From assembly GCF_022539505.1 (NCBI RefSeq), contig NC_061508.1:38558256-38622255 (forward strand): a stretch of DNA of 64,000 nt, written 5' to 3'. The notes under the pieces were generated by a model. It saw only the letters and a list, made by a program, of their open reading frames with translations. It had not been told where the DNA came from and made no database searches. The first letter of the stretch is position 1; each line of letters starts with the position of its first letter. A program made the position numbers and the translations under genes. Below, piece by piece: positions 1 to 11,207 of the stretch. The stretch comes from Lolium rigidum (lineage: Eukaryota > Streptophyta > Magnoliopsida > Poales > Poaceae).

Positions 1-17
1 TCATAGGACGGAGGGAG
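1..17. mobile_element. Stowaway-type MITE terminus (fragment)
   Basis: The first bases end in ACGGAGGGAG followed by TA. This is the terminal inverted repeat of a Stowaway (Tc1/mariner-derived) MITE with its TA target duplication. The rest of the element lies before the window. Confidence 0.6.
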
Positions 18-19
18 TA

Positions 20-1260
20 TTATTATTGAACACACTAAAGAATCTTATGGAAAAAGAATCGTATGGAAAGTCGTCGAGTAAAGACTGCAGAAACATCTCA
101 GTAATTGGAAAGGAAAATTACTATCTCCAGATGGAAGATTAGTCCTCATTAGTTCAGTACTCACAAACATGGTACTGCATATGATTTCTCTCTTTCAGCT
201 GCCTAAAGGAGTTTCGCATAGATTAGACTATTCACGGTCTAGATTCTTTTGGTAAGGATATGGTGAAAATAAGAAATATCGGTTGACAAAGTGGAATGTT
301 ATTTGTTGTCTTAAAGATCAAGGTGGACTTGGTGTCTATGATCTAGAGGTTAAAAACACAACCTTGCTTTAAAAATGGTTGGCTAGGTTATTAACCGGGG
401 ATGGTGTATGTCAACAATTGTTGCGGAGAATGTATGTTGGCTCGAAAGCGTTCTTAGGTTAGATGGAAACCTCGAGACTCTCATTTTTAGGCTGGTACAT
501 GGCTACTAAAAAACACTTTTTCCCATATGATTCTTTCTCCATAAGGGATGGATCGGGGATAAAGTTCTGGGGTGATAAATGGTTGCGGAGAACCACCCTT
601 CGAGAACGGTATCCTTGTACGTCATATAGGTGATACTTAGCAAAGGTGACGCAAACATCTCCACCAAATATGACGTTCAGGCGTAATCTTGATTATATTA
701 TATGTAATTAGTATCGTTGAATTCGTATTGAAAAGAACTTTCTAACGATATTAATTTCATACAAACAATGTTTATCTATTTGAAGTAATTCTTGGTCAAA
801 CAAAAAGCACGTAAAACGAGGACGCCTTATTCCTTGAAACGGAGGTAGTACAAGTTTCGTATTAGGGTGGAAGCGATTGGATTGCAGTTATATGGTCGCT
901 TTGGCTATGTAGGAATGACAAGATTTTTAATAATAAAGATTCTTCTCTTATGTAGGTTATCTACCGATGTACGGCTTTACTTCGCTCATGGTCGGTGCTT
1001 CAGCGCATGGAGGATCGCGACCTATTTACGGGGGTGCCTACATGGTTGGAGGTTATGGCGAAGGAATTTATTACCCAAAATGGGTGGCTCCATAATCGCA
1101 AGATTGCGGCTCCTTTAGCCTAGTTTATTACAATCTTATGTTGTTTCTTTTTGTACCCACTTTACGTGTGGTAGCTTCTTGGATAGCTGTGTGCATCTTA
1201 GTTGTGCAGAGGCCGGATGTAATGCTTAAAACTTTTAAATAAAAAAAGATCCCTTCATAA
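20..1260 (+). mobile_element. Decayed LINE (non-LTR retrotransposon), 3' part
   Basis: In broken frames the plus strand encodes the C-terminal half of a plant LINE reverse transcriptase. Recognisable pieces are SNWKGKLLSPDGRLVLISSV (from about 100), LFQLPKGVSHRLDYSRSRFF (about 195) and KDQGGLGVYDLEVKN (about 314). A zinc-finger RVT tail follows at about 870-1118 (LWLCRNDK-like, then WSVLQRMEDRDLF-like across frames). Stops such as TAA at 254-256 and 370-372 and several frameshifts show it is dead. It ends in an A-rich stretch (1239-1267), as expected for a LINE 3' tail. No target duplication was found. The family assignment rests on recognition of this conserved region. Confidence 0.75.
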
Positions 1261-1655
1261 AAAAAGAAGGCGCCAGTAGGGGTGCCGACACCGCGCTATG
1301 GGGGGTGCGACGACACCTGCTTGGGGAGCGGTTGCACACACCGGCAACCTTAATAAGAAACCCTCAAAACAAATAAAACATTTTTATTGAGATAGATATT
1401 TGCATAGGATTTATTTTGAGATAGAAATATTACATAAGCTTCATTTTACATAATTGAAAATTTTGAAATGTCGATGAAACCTATACTAAAAGGCTGGTTA
1501 TGGCCCTCGCCTTCTTCGAAGTGAAGAAAGAACACCCAGTCACCCAAATTAGGGTGGCGCCTTCATCGCTGTAGAGGAAGAACATGCATAAACCTAACCT
1601 AGTGGCTTAAATTGGCAATTACCATTTTTGCTGCAAAGAAAGAACATCCGGAAAC
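1261..1655. other. No recognised gene
   Basis: A GC-rich piece (1268-1350) is followed by AT-rich sequence. No long coherent reading frame, terminal repeats or RNA gene was seen. It is probably repeat debris between the LINE tail and the B3 remnant. Confidence 0.4.
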
Positions 1656-2092
1656 CTACTGATCGGGACTGTTGTTGTTGTTGTGGTAGTGCCTACGGCA
1701 CGAAGTGTTGTCAAACACCTTCACCCTGAGCTCGTCGTCGCCTTCCCACTTGAAGTTCACCAAGTACCCGACCTCGAGATCAAGGGTGGAGGCAAACTTA
1801 TCCCATCCAGTGTGGAGGAACATGTGGCCTTCCGTGTCGAACATCACCTCGACAGGCCACCAACAGAAGTAGCAGCTGGCATCCCGCAAGTGCAAGCTAG
1901 CCGGCTCCTAGCCGGCGAGATATTGCGTGAATTTCTCTGGAAGCCATTTTGAACCCAAAGGGTCGTCCTTGATGAGCACGACGACTTGGGGAAGCAGTCT
2001 GTCGATGTGGAGCGTTCAGGGCATGGGGATCGTGCACCCGAGCCTCTGCCTCGGCGGTTGCGACCGCCACCGCGACCCGTAGAACCATCCAT
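1656..2092 (-). pseudogene. B3-domain transcription factor fragment, broken
   Basis: Read on the minus strand, a coherent B3 DNA-binding domain appears. It runs from LLPQVVVLIKDDPLGSKWLP (about 1995), through LHLRDASCYFCWWPVEV and MFLHTGWDKFASTLDLE, to GYLVNFKWEGDDELRVKVFD and CRRHYH near 1690. The GWxxFAxxxxLExGYLVNFK pattern and the KVFDxTxCRRHYH end are typical of grass REM-like B3 proteins. An in-frame TAG at 1908-1910 (CAG-to-TAG type) interrupts the domain. The upstream Gly/Arg-rich start (MDGSTGRGGGRNRRGRG, from 2092) is in another frame, so there is also a frameshift near 2000-2040. Length is about 145 codons, short for a full REM gene. It sits between a LINE and an LTR with no promoter visible, so a transposon-carried or relict copy is likely. 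Confidence 0.7.
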
Positions 2093-2118
2093 GGAGCGCT
2101 TGGGGAGATAGTGGGAGG

Positions 2119-2928
2119 TGATGTCTACGCATGCTTCTATTTTTGTAGACAGTGTTGGGCCTCCAAGTGCAGAGGTTTGTAGAACAACAACAAGTTTCCC
2201 ATAAGTGGATCACCCAAGGTTTATCGAACTCAGGGAGGTAGAGGTCAAAGATCAAGCAACCCTACAATTAAGATACAAGATGTCTCTTGTCTCCCCAACA
2301 CACCCAATACACTTGTTTGGTGTATAGGTGCACTAGTTCGGTGAAGAGATAGTGAAATACAAGTAATATGGATGATTATGAGTGGTAATTACAATCTGAA
2401 ATAAAAATGGCAGCAAGCAAACATGTAGCAGGACTGGTTGTAAAGGGTGTTTCGATGCTTGGAAACGAGACCTAGGGATCATACTTTCACTAGTCGACAC
2501 TCTCAACAATGATACCATAATTGAATACATAGATATTATCACTTCACTATGCTACTCTAAACCACTCTCCGGTTTGATAATAAACACAAATTCATTGCGT
2601 AGGGCTGCATAAGCATTCCTTAAAGTTCGCATTCCCAATCTATGCACACCCCATGCTGTCACTTTGAGCATACAAAGATGGTACTGCCTAGTCAACACAA
2701 TCCATAAGTATTTCTATAAATTAAGCTTAACAAGCAAACACGGTGTGCACACTGTCACCTTCACACCGTTGGACAAGGTGTCCCCGGAGATCACATAATA
2801 AGACCACTTGAGTAGCACAATAGTTGAAGCATAATATCTACATATTCAACTAGATTACAAAGCTCATGATCATATAAAGATCATACATGGAGAGATAGAT
2901 AGACCACATGGCTACCGCTAAAGCCCTC
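2119..2928 (-). mobile_element. LTR fragment, family A (minus), cut by a Copia insertion
   Basis: This is the reverse complement of the 3' half of the LTR seen at 9552-11207. It begins (plus strand) TGATGTCTAC, the complement of the LTR end GTAGACATCA, and stays alignable until 2928, where the Copia LTR starts. No coding sequence is present. The remaining LTR part is not contiguous here. Confidence 0.7.
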
Positions 2929-4701
2929 TGATGGGATTCGTAGCATAGAAAACAAAAAATTTCCTACCGCAAGAACGAAAACACATGCCAAGATCTAATC
3001 TAGTAGACGGTAGCAACAAGGAGATAAAGAGACTAACCATCGAAGATTCGCAAAGCTTAACGAGATTAGATCTCGGGGTGGATGTAGTCGATCACTTGCC
3101 GCTTGCAAAAGCGCGTAGAAGATCTTGACGGTGCCACAATCGGGCAACACCTCCGTACTCGGTCACACGTACGGTGTTGATGAAGACGACGTCCTCCTCC
3201 CCGTTCCAGCGGGCAGCGTAAGTAGTAGATCCTCCTCGGAATCCCGGCAGCACGACGGCGTGGTGGCGGTGGTGGTGGAGAACTCCGGCAGGGCTTCGCC
3301 TATGCGCTGCGGGAGTTGTATGTGGAGGAGGAGGCGGCTAGGGTTTGGGGAGAGGGGGCTAGGGCGCCGACCACTTGGGGGCTGCGTCCTAGGAGGGATT
3401 GGTGTGGTCGGCCCCTCCCCTTGGCTCCTCATTATATAGGTGGAAGTCCCCAAGAGTTGTAGTCCAAGTCTTCGAATAAGACCCCAACAACAAAACCTCC
3501 CAAAAGTGGGAAACCTACTAAAGGGGGGAGTCCTACTCAAGGTGGGACTCCCACCTTTCCTTGAGGTGGGGTGGCCGGCCACCTTTGGTGGAGCCCACCT
3601 GGGACTCCTCCCCTTAGGGTTGGACGGCCAAGCTTGTGGAGTCCCTCTTCCATAGTGCGTTTCTTCCGGACTTTTCTAGAACCTTCTAGAACCTGCCATA
3701 AATGCACCAGATCATTTCCAAACTTGGAATATGACTTCCTATATATGAATCTTATTCTCCGGACCATTCGGAACTCCTCGTGATGTCCTGGATCCCATCC
3801 GAGACTCCGAAAAAAACTTCGAACTCCATTCCATATTCCATATCTACTCAAACGACATCAAACCTTAAGTGTGTCACCCTACGGTTCGCGAACTATGCAG
3901 ACATGGTTGAGACTTCTCTCCGACCAATAACCAATAGCGGGATCTGGAGATCCATAATAGCTCCCACATATTCAACGATGACTTAGTGATCGATTGAACC
4001 ATTTACATACGATACCCATTCCCTTTGTCACGCGATATATTACTTGTCCGTTGTTTGATCATCGGTATCACGATATCTTGTTCAACCTCGTCTCTGAAAA
4101 GTACTCTTTACTCGTACCGTGGTATGTGGTCTCTTATGAATCATTCATATGCTTGCAAGCTAGTTTAGACGACATTCCACCGAGAGGGCCCAGAGTATAT
4201 CTATCCGTCATCGGGATGGACAAATCCCACTGTTGATCCATATGCCTCAACTCATACTTTCCGGATACTTAATCCCACCTTTATAACCACCCATTTACGC
4301 AGTGGTGTTTGATGTAATCAAAGTACCCTTCCGGCATAAGTGATTTACATGATCTCATAGTCGAAAGGACTAGGTAACTATGTATCGAAAGCTTATAGCA
4401 AATGAACTTAATGATGTGATCTTATGCTACGCTTATTTGGGTGTGTCCATTACATCATTCTCATAATGACATAACCGTGTTATTAATAACATCCAATGTT
4501 CATGATCATGAAACAATGATCATCTATTAATCAACAAGCTAGTTATACAAGAGGCTTACTAGGGACTACTTGTTGTTTACATAACACACATGTATCAATG
4601 TTTCGGTTAATACAATTATAGCATGGTATATAAACATTTATCATAAACACAAAGATATATAATAACCAATTTATTATTGCCTCTTGGGCATATCTCCAAT
4701 A
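2929..4701 (-). repeat. Copia 3' LTR, minus-strand copy
   Basis: About 1.77 kb. On the minus strand the sequence runs from TATTGGAGATATGCCC (4701) to CTACGAATCCCATCA (2929). It matches the plus-strand LTR at 7794-9551 over its length with many substitutions and indels, and resembles BARE/WIS/Angela-type grass Copia LTRs. A purine tract complementary to AGTCTCCCACTTTC lies directly inside, at 4702-4714, as expected for a polypurine tract next to the 3' LTR. Confidence 0.85.
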
Positions 4702-4734
4702 GTCTCCCACTTTCACTAGAGTCAATAATCTAGA

Positions 4735-6587
4735 TTACATTGTAAGGTACCTAACACCCATGGCATTCTGGTGTTGGTCATGCTTTGCCCTAGGGAGAGC
4801 TTTAGTCAACGGATCTGCTACATTCAAATCAGTGTGTACTTTGCAAATCTTTACTTCTCCATCTTCGATGTACTCGCGAATTGAATGAAAACGCAGTTTG
4901 ATATGCTTTAGCTTCTTGTGTGACCCTTGTTCTTGTGCATTGGCGATGGCACCCATGTTGTCAAAATAAATGACTAGTGGGTCCAATGCACTAGGAACCA
5001 CACCAAGCTCAACAATGAACCTCTTCATCCATACCGCTTCCGATGAAGCCTCCGAAGCCGCTATGTATTCCGATTTTGTTGAAGACTTCGCCACCGTGCA
5101 CTGCTTGGAGCTGCACCAGCTTACTGCAGTACCATTCAATATAAACAGACTGAGACTTAGAGTCATCAGGATCGGTGTTCGAACTTGCGTCGGTGTAACT
5201 AGTTACAACGAGCTCTTGGTCACCGCCATAACAAAGAAATATATCCTTAGTTCTTTTCAAGTACTTCAGGATATTCTTGACCGATGTCCAGTGTTCCATT
5301 CCTGGATCACTTTGATATCTGCTAGTCAAACTAACATCATGTGCTATATCCGGTCTAGTACACAGCATGGCATACATGATAGAGCCTACTCGCCGAGACA
5401 TAGGGGATCCGATTCATCCTCTCTCTTTTTCTGCCGTAGCTGGACCTTGAGTCTTACTCAAGACCTTACCCGGCAACATCGGTAAGAATCCTTTCTTACT
5501 TTCATCCATTCTAAACTTCTTTAGAATCTTGTCCAGGTATGTACTCTGTGAAAGCCCTATTAGGCGTCTTGATCTATCTCTATAAATCTTGATGCCTAAA
5601 ATGTACGCTGCTTCACCTAGATCCTTCATTGAAAAACACTTATTCAAATAACCTTTTACACTGCTTAAAAGTTCTATATCATTCCCAATCAATAATATGT
5701 CATCTACATATAATATCAGGAATGCTACAGAGCTCCCACTCACTTTCTTGTAAATACAGGCCTCTCCATGGCACTGTATAAACCCGAAGTCTTTGATCAC
5801 CTTATCAAAGCGCCGGTTCCAACTCCTGGATGCTTGCTTCAGTCCATAAATGGAACGCTAAAGTTTGCATACAATGTCAGCATTTTTAGGATCGACAAAA
5901 CCTTTGGGTTGTACCATATAAAACTCTTCCTCAATGTCACCATTAAGGAACGCCGTTTTGACATCCATCTGCCAAATCTCATAATCGAAAAATGCAGCTA
6001 TTGCTAACAAAATCCTCACAGACTTTAGCTTCGCTACAGGTGAGAAAGTCTCATTGTAGTCAACACCTTGAATTTGTCGGAAACCCTTTGCGACAAGTCG
6101 AGCTTCTGCAGACGATAACATTACCGTCAAGCATCTGTTTTTCTCTTGAAGATCCATTTATTCTCAACAGCCTTGCGGCTATCGGGTAGATCTACCAAAG
6201 TCCATACTTTGTTATCATACATGGATCCCATTTCGGATTTCATGGCTTCTTGCCATTTGTTGGAATCCGGGCTCATCATCGCTTCTTCATACGTCGCAGG
6301 GTCCTCATCATTGTTGTCCACAATCATGAGATTTAGACAAGGATCATACCAATCAGGAGTGGTACGTTCCCTTGTCGACCTGCGAGGTTCAGTAGCTACC
6401 TCGCTCGAAGTTTCATGATCATTATCATTAGCTTCCTCTGTTACCGGTGCAGGCGACACAGGAACATCTTCCGGTACCGCGCTACTCTGATCAACGAGAG
6501 AAGGTTCAGTAACCTCGTCGAGTTCTACTTTTCTTCCAGTCACTTCTTTAGTGAGAAACTCTTTCTCAAGAAAGGTTCCGTTCTTAG
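4735..6587 (-). pseudogene. Copia pol remnant: reverse transcriptase and RNase H
   Basis: In order on the minus strand: an acidic linker with YEEAMMSPDSNKWQEAMKSE (about 6290-6230); RT start ARLVAKGFRQIQGVDYNETF (about 6100); MDVKTAFLNGDIEEEFYMVQ; catalytic YVDD (in LILYVDDILLIGND, about 5710); RLIGLSQSTYLDKILKKFRM; CTRPDIAHDVSLTSRYQS; and an RNase H end finishing MGVRYLTM at 4735. The reading frame is broken several times, for example near 5858 and between 5401 and 5414, and an indel near 5150 removes part of the SGYVFILNG motif. The gag, protease and integrase parts are missing, cut off by an LTR fragment and the assembly gap. Confidence 0.85.
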
Positions 6588-6663
6588 TGATGCGCGTAGA
6601 TGTACACGTCCGTTGGGAACCCCAAGAGGAAGGTATGATGCGCACAGTGGCAAGTTTTCCTCG
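6588..6663 (-). repeat. LTR end fragment, family B, inserted in Copia pol
   Basis: The minus strand reads GAGGAAAACTTGCC... CCTCTTGGGGTTCCCAACGG and ends in CGCATCA at 6588. This is the 3' terminus of the same LTR family as the solo LTR at 12617-14222. It interrupts the Copia reading frame just after ITKNGTFLEKEFL and is itself truncated by the gap. Confidence 0.7.
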
Positions 6664-6763
6664 NNNNNNNNNNNNNNNNNNNNNNNNNNNNNNNNNNNNN
6701 NNNNNNNNNNNNNNNNNNNNNNNNNNNNNNNNNNNNNNNNNNNNNNNNNNNNNNNNNNNNNNN
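6664..6763. other. Assembly gap (100 N)
   Basis: Exactly 100 N, the conventional placeholder for a gap of unknown length. Different retrotransposon termini lie on each side. Confidence 0.99.
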
Positions 6764-6918
6764 CATCATCCGCCAGTTACAAATAACACTTCCTATTACA
6801 ACTCTATCTTTTCCTTAAATACATCTTGGGCTCTCGAGTCTTCTTATTCTTCGGGTAGTGGGCCTTCAATAAACCCCGGGTACTATATTAGGCAGGCCCA
6901 TTTGGGATGCCTATGTCA
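6764..6918 (-). repeat. Gypsy family C LTR 5' fragment (minus)
   Basis: On the minus strand this begins TGACATAGGCATCCC at 6918 and aligns with the start of the plus-strand LTR at 14985 (TGACATAGGCATACC). Shared downstream blocks include GGCCCAC and ATAGAGTTGTA. The LTR begins exactly where Copia RT sequence (RLIGLSQS) resumes at 6919, so this element inserted into the Copia copy. The rest is lost in the gap. Confidence 0.65.
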
Positions 6919-7760
6919 ACGCCTAATAGGGCTTTCACAGAGTGCATACCTGGACAAGATTCTAAAGAAGTTTAGAATGGATGAGAGCAAGAAAGGGTTC
7001 TTGCCTATGTTGCCAGGTAAGGTCTTGAGTAAGACTCAAGGTCCGGCTACGGCAGCAGATAGAGAGAGGATGAGCAAGATCCCCTATGCCTCGGCAGTAG
7101 GCTCTATCATGTATGCCATGCTTGTGTACTAGACCGGATATCGCACATGCTGTTAGCTTGACCAGCAGATATCAGAGTGATCCAGGAATGGAACACTGGA
7201 CAGCGGTCAAGAATATCCTGAAGTACTTGAAAAGGACTAAGGATATGTTTCTTTGTTATGGCGGTGACCAAGAGCTCGTTGTAACCAGTTACACCGATGC
7301 AAGTTGGAACACTGATCCTGACGACTCTAAGTCTCAGTCTGGGTACGTGTTTATACTAAATGGAGCTGCAGTAAGGTGGATGAGTGCCAAGCAGTGCACG
7401 GTGGCGAAGTCTTCAACTGAATCTGAATACATAGCGGCTTCGGAGGCTTCATCGGAAGCGGTATGGATGAAGAGGTTCATTGTTGAGCTTGGTGTGGTTC
7501 CTAGTGCATTGGACCCATTAGTCATCTATTGTGACAACACGGGTGCCATCGCCAATGCAAAGGAACCAAGGTCACACAAGAAGCTAAAGCATATCAAGCT
7601 GCGTTTTCATTCGATTCGCGAGTACATCGAAGATGGTGAAGTAGAGATTTGCAAAGTGCACACAGATCTGAATGTGGCAGATCCGTTGACTAAAGCTCTC
7701 CCTAGGGCAAAACATGACCAACACCAGAATGCCATGGGTGTTAGATACCTTACAATGTAA
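6919..7760 (+). pseudogene. Copia pol 3' part: reverse transcriptase end and RNase H
   Basis: Starts at RLIGLSQSAYLDKILKKFRM (6922) and continues through VLSKTQGPATAADRERMSKI and ASAVGSIMYAML. A frameshift near 7125 follows, then CTRPDIAHAVSLTSRYQSDP, SYTDASWNTDPDDSKSQSGY, the RNase H motif TVAKSSTESEYIAASEA and IYCDNTGAIANAKEP, ending KALPRAKHDQHQN...RYLTM at 7760. The RNase H part is open and well conserved, better than the minus-strand copy. Upstream pol is cut by the family C LTR. The 3' LTR follows after a 20-nt spacer and a purine tract. Confidence 0.9.
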
Positions 7761-7782
7761 TCTAGATTATTGACTCTAGTGC

Positions 7783-7793
7783 AAGTGGGAGAT
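7783..7793 (+). other. Copia polypurine tract
   Basis: AAGTGGGAGAT lies immediately before the LTR start TGATGGAG. This is the plus-strand priming site expected beside a 3' LTR. Confidence 0.6.
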
Positions 7794-9551
7794 TGATGGA
7801 GATATGCCCAAGAGGCAATAATAAAGTGTTTATTATAATATCTTTATGTTTATGATAAATGTTTACATACCATGCTATAATTGTATTAACCGAAACATTG
7901 ATACATGTGTGTTATGTAAACAACAAAGAGTCCCTAGTAAGCCTCTTGTATAACTAGCTTGTTGATTAATAGATGATCATGGTTTCGTGATCATGAACAT
8001 TGGATGTTGTTAATAACAAGGTTATATCATTGGATGAATGATATAATGGACACACACCCAAATAAGCGTAGCATGAGATCAAGTCATTAAGTTCAACTTG
8101 CTATAAGCTTTCGATACATAGTTACCTAGTCCTTCGACCATGAGATCATGTAAATCACTTATGCTTCGGAAGGGTACTTTGATTACATCAAACGCCATCT
8201 GCGTAAATGGGTGGTTATAAAGGTGGGATTAGGTATTCGGAAAGTATGAGTTGAGGCATATGGGTCAACGAGTGGGATTTGTCCATCCCGATGACGGATA
8301 GATATACTCCGGGCCCTCTCGGTGGAATGTCGTCTAATTAGCTTGCAAGCATATGAATGGTTCATAAGAGACCACATACCACGGTACGAGTAAAGAGTAC
8401 TTGTCATGAGACGAGGTTGAACAAGGTATAGAGATACCGATGATCAAACCTCGGACAAGTAAAATATCACGTGACAAAGGGAATCGGTATCGTATGTTAA
8501 TGGTTCATTCGATCACTAAGTCATCGCTGAATGTGTGGGAGCCATTATGGATCTCCAGGTCCCGCTATTGGTTATTGATCGGAGAAGAGTCTCGATCATG
8601 TCTGCATAGTTCACGAACCGTAGGGTGACACACTTAAGGTTCGATGTTGTTTAAGTAGATATGGAATATGAGATGGAGACCGAATGTTGTTCGGAGTCCC
8701 GGATGGGATCCGAGGACATCACGAGGAGGTCCGGAATGGTCCGGAGAATAAGATTCATATAAGGGAAGTCGTCTTCCGAGGTTCGGGAAAAATATCGGTA
8801 TTTTGACCGAAGCTTCTAGAAGGTTCTAGTGGGCCACCGGTGGGCCCACCACCTCGGGAGGGGCCACATGGGCCGAAAAGGTGCTGCCTAGCCTAAATGG
8901 GCTGGGCGCACCATGCTAACCAGCCCAACCCCAAGCAAGCTTGAGGGACAAGTTTCCCATAACTTAAGGGCTAAGTTTCCCCGAAACTTGAGGGTCAAGT
9001 TTGCCCTTTTTGTGGGCCGGCCCAAGGAGGAAAAGTAAGGGCCAAGGCATCCCATGGCTGCTCCCTCCCCTATATAAAGAGGGGAGAAGCAAGGGTGCTA
9101 GGGGTTGAAGAACTAAGAAACCCTAGCCACCATCCTCTCTCTGTACTTGCTCCTGTACCGGCTTGGCGAAGCCCTGCAGGAAATCTTCTCCACCACCACC
9201 ACCACGCCGTCGTGCTGTTGGGATTTCGAGAAGGATCTACTACATCCTCTGCCCGCTGGAACGGGGAGAGGACGTCTTCATCGACACCGTACGTGTGACC
9301 GAGTACGGAAGTGCTGCCCGCTTGCAGCACTAGAAGGACTACATCTCGAACTTGAGTTCGGCAAGAGTACGACTACATCAACAACGAGATCTAATCTCGT
9401 AGGCTTTGGAAATCTTCGAGGGTTAGTCTCACATATCAATCTCGTTGCTCCGATCTTGTAGATTAGATCTTGGGTGTTCCATAGATTAGATCTTGGATTT
9501 ATTCGTCTTGCGGTAGGAAATTTTTTGTTTTCCATGCTACGAACCCCATCA
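7794..9551 (+). repeat. Copia 3' LTR, plus-strand copy
   Basis: A 1758-bp LTR from TGATGGAGATATGCCC to TACGAACCCCATCA. A promoter-like CCTATATAAAGAGG at about 9067 could be the U3 TATA box. Family A LTR sequence begins directly at 9552, so the Copia inserted close to the 5' end of that LTR. Confidence 0.85.
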
Positions 9552-11207
9552 GTTTTATGCATACTTTATGTCATATTTATGCGTTTTCCGGAACTAACCT
9601 ATTGACGAGATGCCGAAGTGCCAGTTCCTGTTTTCTGCTGTTTTTGGTTTCAGAAATCCTAGTAAGAAAATATTCTCGGAATTGGACGAAATCAACGCCC
9701 AGGTTCCTATTTTTCCACGAAGCTTCCAGAAGTCCGAAGGGGAAACGAAGTGGGGCCACGAGGTGGGGACACGGTAGGGCGGCGCGGCCCAAGCCCCGGC
9801 CGCGCCGGCCTAGTGTGTGGTCCCACTAGGACCCCTCCGAGGCTGCCCTTCCGCCTACTTAAGGTCTCCGTCGCGAAAACCCTATTACGTTCGACGAAAC
9901 CGAGAAAACCTTCCGAGCCGCCGCCATCGCGAAGCCAAGATCCGGGGGACAGGAGTCTCTGTTCCGGCATGCCGCCGGGACGGGGAAGTGCCCCCGGAAG
10001 GCTCCTCCATCGACACCACCGCCATCTCCATCAACGCTGCTTGTCTCCCATGAGGAGGGAGTAGTTCTCCATCGAGGCTCGGGGCTGTACCGGTAGCTAT
10101 GTGGTTAATCTCTCTCCTATGTGCTTCAATACAATAATCTCATGAGCTGCCTTACATGATTGAGATTCATATGATGATGCTTGTAATCTAGATGTCATTG
10201 TGCTAGTCAAGTGGGTTTTACTTATGTGATCTCCGGAGACTCCTTGTCCCACGTGTGTAAAGGTGACAGGTGTGTGCACCGTGTGGGTCTCTTAGGCTAT
10301 ATTTCACAGAATACTTATTCACTCGTTATGAATGGCATAGTGAAGTGCTTATTTATATCTCTTTATGATTGCAATGTGTTTTGTATTACAATTTATCCGT
10401 GTGCTACTCTAGTGATGTTATTAAAGTAGTTTATTCCTCCCGCACGGTGTAATGGTGACAAGTGTGTGCATCGTGTAGTACTTGGCGTAGGCTATGATTG
10501 TGATCTCTCGTAGATTATGAAGTTAACTATTGCTATGATGGTATTGATGTGATCTATGCCTCCTTTCGTAGTGTGAAGGTGACGAGTGTGCATGCTATGT
10601 TAGTACTTGGTTTGGTTATGTTGATCTGTCATGCACTCTAAGGTTATTTAAATATGAACATTGAATATTGTGGAGCTTGTTAACTCCGGCATTGAGGGTT
10701 CGTGTAATCCTACACGAGTTAGTGGTGTTCATCATCCAACAAGAGAGTGTAGAGTCTAGCAGTTATCTATTTATTCTGTTATGTGATCAATGGTTGAGAG
10801 TGTCCACTAGTGAAAGTATGATCCCTAGGCCTTGTTCCTAAATATCGCTATCGGCCGCTTGTTTACTTGTTTTTACCGCATCTTTACTTCCTGCAATATT
10901 ACTACCATCAACCGCACGCCAGCAAGCACTTTTCCGGCGCCGTTACTACTCGCTTATATTTATTCATACCACCTGTATTTCACTATCTCTTCGCCGAACT
11001 AGTGCACCTATTAGGTGTGTTGGGGACACAAGAGACTTCTTGCTTTGTGGTTGCAGGGTTGCATGAGAGGGATATCTTTGACCTCTTCCTCCCTGAGTTC
11101 GATAAACCTTGGGTGATCCACTTAACGGAAACTTGCTGCTGTTCTACAAACCTCTGCTCTTGGAGGCCCAACACTGTCTACAAGAATAGAAGCTCCAGTA
11201 GACATCA
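9552..11207 (+). repeat. LTR of family A (nearly full length)
   Basis: About 1.66 kb ending GTAGACATCA at 11207. Its first half shares long blocks with the family B solo LTR, for example CTAACCTATTGACGAGATGC and TTCTCGGAATTGGACGAAAT. The 3' half differs and instead matches 2119-2928 in reverse. The first approximately 50 bp are missing because the Copia LTR abuts. No TSD could be paired. Confidence 0.7.

Noticed and set aside
6415..7132. Frames running through the N stretch
   Set aside because: They translate unknown bases and join unrelated elements across an assembly gap.
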